33,658 nucleotides of DNA. Origin: Neobacillus fumarioli NBRC 102428 (GTDB taxonomy: Bacteria > Bacillota > Bacilli > Bacillales > Cytobacillaceae). The stretch spans positions 1 to 33,658 of the forward strand of contig NZ_BCUZ01000023.1 in the NCBI RefSeq assembly GCF_001591485.1, written 5' to 3'. The notes beneath the pieces were generated by a model, which did no database searches, had not been told where the DNA came from, and saw only the letters and a list, made by a program, of their open reading frames with translations. The translations under genes were made by a program, and so were the position numbers. The stretch's first letter is position 1; each line of letters starts with the position of its first letter. Of the stretch, positions 16,015 to 22,773 are shown piece by piece.

Positions 16015-16590
16015 TTATGCGAGCTCTTGTTCAGGCTTTGATGCTTTTACCAGTTTTCCATTATCCTCCGAAAATTCGTTTTCAATATTATTGAAGCAGC
16101 GTTCGAATATTTCCATGAAATCATCACCGTAAATATTACGAACAATAGCCATGATTTCAATAAAATCGGGAAATCTTCCATATAGTTCTCTTATCGGCAA
16201 TGCCCCTGAAAATGCTGCGTTGGAATCCGGCTGATAAGTTTCCATTAGCTGAAGCAGTATTTGCTCTCCTTTTGGGGTTAATTGTATATACGTATTTCGT
16301 TTGTCGTTTTCCTTTTTTGAAAATTTCAGAAGTCCTCTTTCTTCTAATTTTTTTGAAAAGTTAAATGCTGTGGAGACATGCATGACGCCAAATTTGGCTA
16401 CATCTGAGATCGATGCCCCGTTCAAGTGATAGGCAATCCACAGAATATGGTGTTCATTAATATTTAAATCAAAAGGTTTAATCCATTGCTGCCAATCTTT
16501 TTCAATTGATTTCCATAATGCTTTACTTAATTGAGCCACCCGCTGACTAAAAAGCATTGCTTCCTTGATCGAATATTGATTCTCTGTCAT
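16015..16590 (-). CDS. hpr: MarR-family transition-state regulator Hpr/ScoC
   Basis: A 191-residue DNA-binding repressor. The region [20 protein letters not shown] and [13 protein letters not shown], then the recognition helix area ([21 protein letters not shown]) and the wing with KENDKRNTY, agree closely with B. subtilis Hpr, so the assignment is firm. In that species it represses extracellular proteases (aprE, nprE), oligopeptide permease and sporulation genes. Winged helix-turn-helix occupies about residues 45-110; the C-terminal part carries the Hpr-specific [12 protein letters not shown] and [10 protein letters not shown]. Start chosen at ATG 16590, for which AGGTG (16606-16602) is 9 nt away; ATG 16596 and GTG 16602 are worse placed. 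Divergent from a small membrane-protein gene with palindromes between. Confidence 0.95.
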   Translation of the reverse strand: MTENQYSIKEAMLFSQRVAQLSKALWKSIEKDWQQWIKPFDLNINEHHILWIAYHLNGASISDVAKFGVMHVSTAFNFSKKLEERGLLKFSKKENDKRNTYIQLTPKGEQILLQLMETYQPDSNAAFSGALPIRELYGRFPDFIEIMAIVRNIYGDDFMEIFERCFNNIENEFSEDNGKLVKASKPEQELA

Positions 16591-16732
16591 CCCCATTTTC
16601 ACCTACTTTATGATTTCTCTAATATCATTATGCCAATAAAATAAAAATTAATAAAGTATTAATTCGCAAAATTTTTAGAAATTGGAATTTATTTTATTGA
16701 AAAATAGCTTTTCCAATAGAGGAAGGTTTCTA

Positions 16733-16759
16733 ATTCATGGTTAACACAATACCATGAAT
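16733..16759. repeat. perfect 9-bp inverted repeat, candidate operator
   Basis: ATTCATGGT (16733-16741) and ACCATGAAT (16751-16759) around a 9-nt centre, in the divergent region between hpr and the small gene at 16876. It lacks a T run, so it is more likely a protein-binding site than a terminator. Confidence 0.5.
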
Positions 16760-16780
16760 AATAACAACATTTAGAATTCT

Positions 16781-16799
16781 TGAACGATTAGTTCGTTCA
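16781..16799. promoter_or_regulatory. 19-bp palindrome resembling a TetR-type operator
   Basis: TGAACGA-TTAGT-TCGTTCA, arms 16781-16787 and 16793-16799, symmetric without mismatch. Length and arm composition resemble operators of TetR-family repressors. It contains GAAC and GTTC but with 5 bp between them, so it is not a LexA box. The regulator is unknown. Confidence 0.45.
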
Positions 16800-16875
16800 T
16801 AGGACCGAATCGTACAACATATACATGGTTACAACCATTACCTGAAACTTTGAACCATTTGCAGGGGGACACAAG

Positions 16876-17067
16876 ATGAAAGCAATTGCCGTTATTTTAT
16901 TAATCGTAAGTGTTATTTTTTTCTGGGGAACATTTAAGTACTTTTTGGATCTCAAACGCCCTGGTGTATATCCGCCCAAACAACTACTAAAGCAAAGAGC
17001 AGCTGCATTGGCAAGCCTAGGCGGGGCATGTTTACTCATTGCATTGCTGTTATCTTATTTAGGATAA
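16876..17067 (+). CDS. small two-helix membrane protein of unknown function
   Basis: A 63-residue protein with membrane helices at about residues 3-22 (IAVILLIVSV) and 43-62 (GGACLLIALL), joined by a basic loop containing DLKRPGVYPPKQLLKQR. ATG at 16876 follows GCAGGGGG at a normal distance, and a terminator follows directly, so it is likely a true gene. I do not recognise the family. It is monocistronic and divergent from hpr. Three palindromes lie upstream (16733-16759, 16781-16799 and ATGGTT/AACCAT at 16825-16838), so it may be a regulated gene. Confidence 0.65.
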   Translation: MKAIAVILLIVSVIFFWGTFKYFLDLKRPGVYPPKQLLKQRAAALASLGGACLLIALLLSYLG

Positions 17068-17080
17068 AGTGAGATTTAAG

Positions 17081-17108
17081 AAAAAGAACCCTCAAGGGTT
17101 CTTTTCTT
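17081..17108. terminator. bidirectional terminator between the 63-residue protein gene and trpP
   Basis: AAGAACCCT (17084-17092) pairs with AGGGTTCTT (17095-17103), extended by flanking A and T runs, between two convergent genes. Confidence 0.88.
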
Positions 17109-17634
17109 ATTTTTGAATAACCGTAGCTTGTGATAATTTTGTTCTTTTGAAAATCGAATTGGCGATTGGATATAAAATGACTATTGTCAAGGCATTTATA
17201 GCCATTGCCGGTAAAACCCCTGCTGCGAACAATGTGGTGAAAGAACTTGGCAGCCCCGCAATAAAATAGGCAGCTATCAAAAACACGGAACCCGAAACAA
17301 GAGTACCGACAGCAGTTAACACCGCTGCAGAAATAACCGAGTTTCGGAATTTGTTCAAAGCCAGGAATAAGCTGTAAAAGGCTATGGCAGTAATTAATTT
17401 GTCTATGATATTAGGAATTTGTCCGCCTGGGAAATTAGTCGTTAAGGCAGATAATACTCCTGTTACAATGGACAGAAGCATGACGCTCTTAAATTCTGGG
17501 ATCAAGATAATCCCCAAAAACATCATGGCCAGCATCATATCCGGTTTAATTCCGAAAAAGGATGGCATGACCGTGTGCAAGACTACCCCAATTCCTGCCA
17601 ATAGGGCTAAAAAACACAAGCTTTTTGTATTCAT
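17107..17634 (-). CDS. trpP: tryptophan transporter TrpP
   Basis: A 175-residue integral membrane protein with about five hydrophobic helices and the conserved FFGIKPDMMLAMMF and FPGGQIPNIIDK segments of TrpP (formerly YhaG), the S-component-like tryptophan importer of Bacillaceae. ATG at 17634 is preceded by GAGGAGAG. The leader holds NAG triplets of the kind bound by the TRAP protein (MtrB), overlapping this SD, which in B. subtilis represses trpP translation when tryptophan is plentiful. An extended -10 promoter and a CodY-like box lie upstream. It lies downstream of hit on the same strand but has its own promoter. In B. subtilis serC lies between trpP and hit; it is not here. Confidence 0.93.
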   Translation of the reverse strand: MNTKSLCFLALLAGIGVVLHTVMPSFFGIKPDMMLAMMFLGIILIPEFKSVMLLSIVTGVLSALTTNFPGGQIPNIIDKLITAIAFYSLFLALNKFRNSVISAAVLTAVGTLVSGSVFLIAAYFIAGLPSSFTTLFAAGVLPAMAINALTIVILYPIANSIFKRTKLSQATVIQK

Positions 17635-17636
17635 TT

Positions 17637-17664
17637 CTCGTCTCTCCTCTGCTTTTCTAAACTA
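17637..17664 (-). promoter_or_regulatory. TRAP (MtrB) binding site overlapping the trpP SD
   Basis: Reading the mRNA toward the start codon, triplets UAG (17664-17662), UAG (17659-17657), AAG (17654-17652), GAG (17649-17647), GAG (17644-17642) and GAG (17639-17637) recur every 5 nt with exact 2-nt spacers, ending 2 nt before AUG. Further GAG, CAG and UAG triplets lie at 17671-17686 with looser spacing. This is the TRAP recognition pattern, and it covers the SD, implying translational repression by tryptophan-bound TRAP. Confidence 0.85.
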
Positions 17665-17713
17665 TTGTTCCTCCTGCAGTGCTCTAATTGCCTGAAGCGA
17701 AGAACTTATCGAC

Positions 17714-17722
17714 ATTATAGCA
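17714..17722 (-). promoter_or_regulatory. extended -10 promoter of trpP
   Basis: TGCTATAAT on the minus strand: a perfect TATAAT (17719-17714) with the TGn extension. A weak -35 (TTTATA) is 17 bp upstream. Predicted leader is about 70 nt and contains the TRAP triplets. Confidence 0.7.
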
Positions 17723-17747
17723 TACTAATATAACAATATAAAGAGAA

Positions 17748-17762
17748 AATTTTCAGATAATT
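17748..17762. promoter_or_regulatory. CodY box upstream of the trpP promoter
   Basis: AATTTTCAGATAATT matches the CodY consensus AATTTTCWGAAAATT at 14 of 15 positions. It is about 5 bp beyond the -35 region of trpP, between trpP and the end of hit. CodY control of trpP is inference. Confidence 0.6.
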
Positions 17763-17771
17763 AGTGCTCTG

Positions 17772-18191
17772 TTATAGATGTTTGCTAATATTCACAGCCA
17801 TCTCTTGCAGCATGTCCGGTGTATAATCACTTTGATTGTTTTTCCACACAACTCCCAAACCATCTCCTTTTCCATACCTTGGAATCAAGTGAAGGTGAAA
17901 ATGGAACACCGTCTGGCCAGCCAGTTCCCCGTTATTATTGATCGTGTTTAGACCAAGAGGGTTAAATTCTGCTTTTAATGCATTGGCAATGGTAGGAACC
18001 ACTTCGTAAAGATTTCTGGCAATTTCTGGTGTCAATTCATACACATTTTCCTTATGTACCTTTGGAATGACCAATGTATGCCCCTTGGTTACCTGACTAA
18101 TATCCATAAAGGCTAAAACATGTTCATTTTCAAACACTTTTGCTGCCGGAATTTCTCCATTGACGATTTTGCAAAAAATACAATCGCGCAT
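17772..18191 (-). CDS. hit: HIT-family nucleotide-binding protein Hit
   Basis: A 139-residue protein with the histidine triad HFHLH at His97, His99 and His101 (TVFHFHLHLIPRYG). Two Cys near the N terminus (DCIFCKI, Cys4 and Cys7) form the zinc site typical of this branch, with a further His in the chain. HIT proteins hydrolyse nucleoside phosphoramidates or act on dinucleoside polyphosphates; the physiological substrate of Bacillus Hit is not established. ATG at 18191 has a moderate SD (AAAGGCAG). It is divergent from ecsA as in B. subtilis, but here with a much longer interval of 580 bp. An extended -10 promoter lies 33-41 bp upstream. Confidence 0.94.
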   Translation of the reverse strand: MRDCIFCKIVNGEIPAAKVFENEHVLAFMDISQVTKGHTLVIPKVHKENVYELTPEIARNLYEVVPTIANALKAEFNPLGLNTINNNGELAGQTVFHFHLHLIPRYGKGDGLGVVWKNNQSDYTPDMLQEMAVNISKHL

Positions 18192-18223
18192 CTTAACACT
18201 GCCTTTCTTATATATTTTGTATT

Positions 18224-18232
18224 ATTTTACCA
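18224..18232 (-). promoter_or_regulatory. extended -10 promoter of hit
   Basis: TGGTAAAAT on the minus strand, an extended -10 close to consensus, giving a short leader to the hit ATG. A hexamer TTTTGA lies 17 bp upstream. Confidence 0.5.
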
Positions 18233-18248
18233 TACTATTTTCAGAATC

Positions 18249-18283
18249 AAAAGAGAAAGGCAGGATTCGCATGGAATCCTGCC
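18249..18283 (-). terminator. terminator-like hairpin facing hit, with no gene in front of it
   Basis: GGCAGGATT (18259-18267) pairs with AATCCTGCC (18275-18283), a perfect 9-bp stem with 7-nt loop. On the minus strand it is followed by TTTCTCTTTT, as in intrinsic terminators. No annotated minus-strand gene precedes it, so it may end an unannotated transcript from the interval 18284-18650. Confidence 0.55.
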
Positions 18284-18330
18284 CTCTGAAGGGGAATTGC
18301 TTCAAACTAACGTTCAATCAGGAATGTTCT

Positions 18331-18645
18331 TTGTTTGATAAACACCTCATTTTATTAAAGTGTTTGATAAAGAAACATCTTTGTTCAAGCTGACCATCCC
18401 CTAATGTTTTTTAAGTTTCACAACTTATAAAAACGGATGATAGTCTGCGGTAAACACCTCATTTACTGTTTTATACATAAACGGCTGGTGTTATTTGAAC
18501 TCTAAATGGTTATGATGCACAGTGTACAATACAACCATCCCCTTATTTTGAAACGTATTTAGAAGCTTTTGTATGAAAGTTGCTGTCTTTGACAGACACC
18601 TCATTTCAAATGTTTGATGAATTTCTTCACCGAAGTGGTTTCCCC
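18331..18645. repeat. three imperfect repeats in the hit-ecsA interval
   Basis: The 11-mer ACACCTCATTT occurs exactly three times (18342-18352, 18454-18464, 18596-18606), each followed 40-80 nt later by a C-rich block (CCATCCCCT at 18394 and 18535; TTTCCCCTT at 18639). GTTTGATAAA is repeated at 18333 and 18362, with a relative TGTTTGATGAA at 18611. Spacing is irregular (112 and 142 bp). Open frames on either strand lack SDs. This could be a decayed dispersed repeat or a noncoding RNA locus. The whole gap 18192-18773 otherwise holds only the hit and ecsA promoters. Confidence 0.55.
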
Positions 18646-18652
18646 TTCGAAT

Positions 18653-18658
18653 ATTATA
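18653..18658 (-). promoter_or_regulatory. possible -10 for a minus-strand transcript
   Basis: A perfect TATAAT on the minus strand with no gene downstream until hit. A clear -35 is not seen. A start near 18646 and the hairpin at 18249-18283 would define a transcript of about 400 nt. Weak evidence. Confidence 0.25.
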
Positions 18659-18730
18659 ATGTCCCGACATACAGAAAATATACAAAACGAATCACCAAAA
18701 ATTGAATTCCTATTTTTCTCAGCTGCAATT

Positions 18731-18739
18731 TGTTAAAAT
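18731..18739 (+). promoter_or_regulatory. extended -10 promoter of ecsA
   Basis: TGTTAAAAT, an extended -10 35 bp before the ecsA start, with no good -35 partner. Consensus-based prediction. Confidence 0.45.
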
Positions 18740-18773
18740 AGGTAATAAACATGTAAACGGAAGGACGTTGTCA

Positions 18774-19514
18774 ATGGCTTTATTAACGATTGAAAACCTC
18801 GTTGGCGGCTATACGAAGAACCCGGTTTTAAAAGAGGTTTCCTTTGAAGTAAATCAACATGAAATGGTTGCGTTAATCGGGTTAAATGGTGCCGGAAAAA
18901 GTACGACCATTAAGCATATTATCGGCCTTATGGAGCCGATGAGTGGTTCCATTAAAATAAACGGCCAAAGTTTTACCGAGAATAAAGAAGCTTATCGCCG
19001 GCAGTTTACTTTTGTTCCGGAAACGCCTATTTTATATGAAGAATTGACATTAGAGGAGCACCTGAAATTAACGGCAATGGCTTACGGATTAGACGAGAAC
19101 ACATATCAAGATCGAATTGCCTTTCTACTGAAAGAATTCCGTATGGAGAAACGATTAAAGTGGTTTCCTGCCCATTTTTCCAAAGGGATGAAGCAGAAGG
19201 TAATGATTATGTGCGCTTTTCTTGTTCAACCGGCCCTCTATATCGTCGATGAACCGTTTGTAGGTCTAGATCCTCTCGGGATTCAATCTCTCCTTGATTT
19301 AATGGAGAAAATGAAGGAAAATGGTTCCGGGATTTTGATGTCAACTCATATTTTGACAACCGCGGAAAAATATTGTGATCGTTTTGTGATTATTCATGAA
19401 GGAAAAATCCGCGCCAAAGGGACACTCGCCGAGTTAAGGGACCAATTTGAGAAGCCTAAAGCATCATTAGATGATTTATATATCGAATTAACGAAGGAAG
19501 AAAATTATGTTTGA
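18774..19514 (+). CDS. ecsA: ABC transporter ATP-binding protein EcsA
   Basis: A 246-residue ATPase with Walker A GLNGAGKST (residues 36-44), a signature read as FSKGMKQ, Walker B LYIVDEP, D-loop VGLDP and an H-loop His in MSTHIL. Start at ATG 18774 follows GGAAGGA at 8 nt and gives the usual EcsA length (247 in B. subtilis); an upstream in-frame ATG at 18702 lies before the predicted promoter. It overlaps ecsB by 8 nt. In B. subtilis the Ecs transporter affects protein secretion, competence, sporulation and regulated intramembrane proteolysis by RasP, and is linked to export of peptides left in the membrane. Its neighbours prsA and hpr share that secretion theme. Confidence 0.95.
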   Translation: MALLTIENLVGGYTKNPVLKEVSFEVNQHEMVALIGLNGAGKSTTIKHIIGLMEPMSGSIKINGQSFTENKEAYRRQFTFVPETPILYEELTLEEHLKLTAMAYGLDENTYQDRIAFLLKEFRMEKRLKWFPAHFSKGMKQKVMIMCAFLVQPALYIVDEPFVGLDPLGIQSLLDLMEKMKENGSGILMSTHILTTAEKYCDRFVIIHEGKIRAKGTLAELRDQFEKPKASLDDLYIELTKEENYV

Positions 19515-20706
19515 TGGTAAAAAACTGTGGCGGGATAGGGCCGGCAGCCGGATGAAAGAATTTAGCCAATATTTACGCTATATTTTCAATGGGCATATTG
19601 TCATTGTTCTGTTGTTTTTAATCGGAAGTGCTGCCTATTATTATCATAGATGGATCGACGGACTCTCTTCGGGATTTCCCGCATCACTGATAATGGCTGT
19701 GATCATCGGAATTTTTTTAACCTATAGCCCTGTTTATAATTTTTTGCTGGAAGCAGACCGCATCTTTTTACTGCCGCTCGAAGACAAGCTAAAAGGATAT
19801 TTTCTTCGTTCTGGCATAGTAAGTCTTATCTTCCAGGGGTACATTCTTTTAATGGTTCTTGCAGTTCTGATGCCTGTATATGCCAAGGTAAGTGGTTCCC
19901 ATTTATTTATACCGTTTTTTCTTGTGCTTCTTGTGGTAAAGGGCTGGAATGTATCTGTTGTTTGGCGGATCCAATATTTTGTGAAAACCTCCGTTCACAA
20001 TTGGGATTGGATTGTTCGTTATTTTGTTAATACTGGCTTTGCTTATCTTTTATTTAAGCAGGCAAATAGTTGGCTGCTTATAATATTAGGGATTGTCATG
20101 GCGTTTTATTACTGGTTTTTCTTTAGCCGTACTAGAAATATAGGGTTAAAATGGGATTTGTTGATCGAGAAAGAAGAAAAGCGGGTGGCTTCCTTTTATC
20201 GGCTGGCCAATATGTTTACAGATGTTCCGAAATTAAAGGATACTATCAAGCGCAGAAGGTGGCTTGACTGGGTGGTCATGAAACTAGCGTTTCAACAGAA
20301 GAATACCTATCATTATCTCTATGTCCGAACATTTTTACGATCCGGCGATTATCTTGGCCTGTTTCTCCGTTTAACGATTATTGGTGCTTTGGCGGTCTAT
20401 TTTTTAACATTTGGTTTTGGACAAATTCTGCTTTGTATTTTATTTTTATATTTAACGGGTTTCCAGCTTCTACCGTTATGGAAACACCATCAATACAAGC
20501 TTTGGGTTGATTTATATCCAATTACTGAAAATATTAAACAAATAGCTTTCCAATTTTTATTACAGACTGTTCTAGGATTGGAAGCCGTTATTTTTGCCTT
20601 GTTGATCCTGATTAAAGGCGATATAACTTATGCCTCCATCGGATTAGCGGCTGGTCTTCTGTTTAATTGGTTATTTGTTCACGTTTATGCCAAAAAACGC
20701 TTATAA
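19507..20706 (+). CDS. ecsB: ABC transporter membrane protein EcsB
   Basis: A 399-residue permease with about ten hydrophobic segments in two clusters: residues about 30-215 (for example HIVIVLLFLIGSAAYYY and SLIFQGYILLMVLAVL) and 275-395. The middle carries a charged cytoplasmic part (ERVAS-type stretch EKEEKRVASFYRLANMFTDVP) conserved in EcsB. The N-terminal LWRDRAGSRMKEFSQYLRY also follows the family. ATG at 19507 lies inside the last codons of ecsA, so the two are translationally coupled. It forms the membrane channel of the Ecs transporter with EcsA. Length is close to B. subtilis EcsB (408). Confidence 0.94.
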   Translation: MFDGKKLWRDRAGSRMKEFSQYLRYIFNGHIVIVLLFLIGSAAYYYHRWIDGLSSGFPASLIMAVIIGIFLTYSPVYNFLLEADRIFLLPLEDKLKGYFLRSGIVSLIFQGYILLMVLAVLMPVYAKVSGSHLFIPFFLVLLVVKGWNVSVVWRIQYFVKTSVHNWDWIVRYFVNTGFAYLLFKQANSWLLIILGIVMAFYYWFFFSRTRNIGLKWDLLIEKEEKRVASFYRLANMFTDVPKLKDTIKRRRWLDWVVMKLAFQQKNTYHYLYVRTFLRSGDYLGLFLRLTIIGALAVYFLTFGFGQILLCILFLYLTGFQLLPLWKHHQYKLWVDLYPITENIKQIAFQFLLQTVLGLEAVIFALLILIKGDITYASIGLAAGLLFNWLFVHVYAKKRL

Positions 20707-20712
20707 TGGATC

Positions 20713-20738
20713 CCCTTCAGATTGGAAGGGAAATTTTT
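20713..20738 (+). terminator. hairpin between ecsB and ecsC
   Basis: CCCTTC (20713-20718) pairs with GAAGGG (20725-20730), followed by AAATTTTT. A short stem with a weak U tract: perhaps a partial terminator that lowers ecsC expression. Confidence 0.4.
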
Positions 20739-20787
20739 ATAGCTACCATCACTAAATGAAGCATACATATGGTAAGGGGGGAGATCG

Positions 20788-21513
20788 ATGAACGATTACG
20801 AATTGAAAGTCTATGATGAAATCGAGATGTGGAAAAGAAAGCTGTTGAGGCGTTCCGGGATGATGAAGCGCCTCTCGAAAAAAGCGCAGGGAAAAGTGAA
20901 TGACTGGATACCCGAAAAAGTTCACGAGATGCTTACAGAGAGTATTAAAGCAATGGTGAAGGCAGCTTTATTTGGATCACAGATGACTACTTATTATCAT
21001 CATCAATCAGACGGGTTACCCCTTAAAGAGAAAGATGAAATCGTTCGGAAAAAAATCTCCGCGTACCAGAAGGCTGCCATGGCAGAAGGTGCAGGAACAG
21101 GCGTAGGCGGAATTCTGCTTGGCCTTGTCGACTTTCCTTTATTGCTTTCCATTAAAATGAAATTTCTCTTTGAAACTGCTGAAATCTATGGCTATAACAC
21201 GAAGGAATATGAAGAACGTTTATTTATTCTTCATGTGTTTCAGTTAGCCTTTTCGAGCGATGAAATTCGTAAGACTACATTAGCTGAAATTGAAAATTGG
21301 GAAGGAAGAAAACAGGAACTGGCCGAAATGGATTGGCGCAAGTTCCAACAGGAATACCGCGACTACCTTGATTTGGCGAAATTATTTCAACTTGTTCCAG
21401 GAATCGGCGCCTTTGTCGGTGCCTATGCGAATTATAACTTGCTGAGAACATTAGGAGAAACGGCGATGAATGCTTATCGCTTAAGAATAGTACCTAATAC
21501 CCTTGAGCATTAA
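20788..21513 (+). CDS. ecsC: EcsC-family protein
   Basis: A 241-residue protein of the EcsC family. Typical features are the N-terminal YDEIEMWKRKLLR, the Gly-rich amphipathic segment GAGTGVGGILLGLVDFPLLLSI (residues about 101-122) and the C-terminal FQLVPGIGAFVGAYANYNLL. The glycine-rich segments are hydrophobic and may associate with the membrane. The family's function is unknown, and in B. subtilis loss of EcsC has no clear phenotype, unlike loss of EcsA or EcsB. ATG at 20788 follows AAGGGGGGAG. It is 81 bp after ecsB with a weak hairpin between. The stop codon is inside the loop of its terminator. Confidence 0.93.
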   Translation: MNDYELKVYDEIEMWKRKLLRRSGMMKRLSKKAQGKVNDWIPEKVHEMLTESIKAMVKAALFGSQMTTYYHHQSDGLPLKEKDEIVRKKISAYQKAAMAEGAGTGVGGILLGLVDFPLLLSIKMKFLFETAEIYGYNTKEYEERLFILHVFQLAFSSDEIRKTTLAEIENWEGRKQELAEMDWRKFQQEYRDYLDLAKLFQLVPGIGAFVGAYANYNLLRTLGETAMNAYRLRIVPNTLEH

Positions 21514-21532
21514 TGTGTTCAAGGGTGTTTTT
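21499..21532 (+). terminator. terminator spanning the ecsC stop codon
   Basis: ACCCTTGA (21499-21506) pairs with TCAAGGGT (21519-21526), then GTTTTTT. The ecsC TAA (21511-21513) is in the loop. Confidence 0.88.
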
Positions 21533-21587
21533 TAAAAACAATTTGACTTCGAAAATTGTCCACTTTCCTTATAAAAACGACTTTTTT

Positions 21588-21616
21588 TTGACATTTATTT
21601 TCTTCTGCTATACATA
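21588..21616 (+). promoter_or_regulatory. candidate promoter of hemEH
   Basis: A perfect TTGACA (21588-21593) with TACATA (21611-21616) at 17 bp, or TGCTATACA at shorter spacing. It would leave a leader of about 100 nt before hemE; nothing recognisable was found in that leader. Confidence 0.45.
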
Positions 21617-21725
21617 AATAAGATTAATGGGTATAGTGAAAGAGATGTTAACGATTCATTGGTTTATAAATGTATGACAAATGTATTAAAATAATACTCA
21701 GATAGGTCGAGGAAAGGTGGACTTA

Positions 21726-22751
21726 ATGTTGAATGAAACATTTCTAAGAGCGGCAAGAGGAGAAAAAACGGATTATGTTCCTGTTTGGTATATGCGTCAG
21801 GCTGGGCGATCGCAACCTGAATACAGGGAGATTAAAGAAAAATATTCTTTATTTGAAATCACCCATCAGCCTGAGTTATGTGCTTACGTAACCCGCCTGC
21901 CTGTTGAACAATATAATGTCGATGCAGCAATTCTTTATAAGGATATCATGACACCACTTCCTGCAATTGGCATGAATGTAGAGATAAAAGGAGGAGTTGG
22001 TCCTGTCATTGATAATCCAATCGAGTCGCTTGCCGACGTGGAGAAGCTTGGGGAACTTCACCCGGAACAAGATATTCCTTATGTATTAGAAACGATCAAG
22101 CTTTTAACAAAAGAACAATTGTCGGTTCCATTGATTGGTTTTTCAGGTGCACCGTTTACCCTTGCTAGTTATATGATTGAAGGCGGGCCATCTAGAAATT
22201 ATAACAAGACAAAAGCCTTTATGTATAAGGAGCCAAAGGCCTGGTTTGCTTTAATGGAAAAGCTCGGGGATATGGTGATTACATATGTGAAAGCACAAAT
22301 TCATGCCGGGGCAAAGGCCATCCAAATTTTTGATTCATGGGTCGGTGCGGTGAATGCAGAAGACTATCGTTATTACATCAAACCGATTATGAACAGAATT
22401 TTTTCTTCATTGAAAGAAGAAAATGTGCCACTCATCATGTTTGGTGTCGGTGCAAGCCATCTTGTATTAGAATGGAATGATTTGCCGCTTGATGTGATCG
22501 GATTGGATTGGCGCCTGCCGATTCATAAAGCGAGGGAAATGGGGGTAACGAAGACCCTTCAAGGAAACCTCGATCCGGCGATCCTGCTTGCTTCGTGGGA
22601 TGTGATTGAGGAAAAGGCAAAGGCCATTTTAGATCAAGGAATGGCAAGGGATGGTTACATTTTTAATTTAGGACACGGTGTGTTTCCATCCGTTAATCCG
22701 GAAATACTAAAAAAATTAACTGCGTTTATTCATGAGTATTCATCAAGATAA
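21726..22751 (+). CDS. hemE: uroporphyrinogen decarboxylase HemE
   Basis: A 341-residue cytoplasmic enzyme that converts uroporphyrinogen III to coproporphyrinogen III by four decarboxylations. The N-terminal signature [16 protein letters not shown] with the active-site Arg residues is intact, as are the [15 protein letters not shown] segment with the catalytic Asp, [17 protein letters not shown] and the C-terminal NLGHGVFP with its His. ATG at 21726 has AAAGGTGG (21713-21720) at 5 nt; the in-frame GTG at 21717 overlaps that SD and is less likely. Followed 22 bp later by hemH. These two form the operon here, whereas B. subtilis has hemE-hemH-hemY. Confidence 0.97.
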   Translation: MLNETFLRAARGEKTDYVPVWYMRQAGRSQPEYREIKEKYSLFEITHQPELCAYVTRLPVEQYNVDAAILYKDIMTPLPAIGMNVEIKGGVGPVIDNPIESLADVEKLGELHPEQDIPYVLETIKLLTKEQLSVPLIGFSGAPFTLASYMIEGGPSRNYNKTKAFMYKEPKAWFALMEKLGDMVITYVKAQIHAGAKAIQIFDSWVGAVNAEDYRYYIKPIMNRIFSSLKEENVPLIMFGVGASHLVLEWNDLPLDVIGLDWRLPIHKAREMGVTKTLQGNLDPAILLASWDVIEEKAKAILDQGMARDGYIFNLGHGVFPSVNPEILKKLTAFIHEYSSR

Positions 22752-22773
22752 ATGACATATTGAGGTGCGATAC

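Noticed and set aside
16670-16684. AATTTTTAGAAATTG as a CodY box upstream of hpr
   Set aside because: Three mismatches to consensus in a very AT-rich region; not distinguishable from chance without binding data.
16782-16794. GAAC-GTTC inverted sequence as a LexA/DinR box
   Set aside because: The half-sites are 5 bp apart, while the Gram-positive LexA box needs 4. The longer symmetric palindrome around it explains the sequence better.
18120-18685. Several 64-77 codon open frames on both strands in the hit-ecsA interval, including repeated MRCL starts on the minus strand
   Set aside because: None has an SD, each crosses the repeated motif in different frames, and the MRCL similarity simply follows from the repeated DNA.
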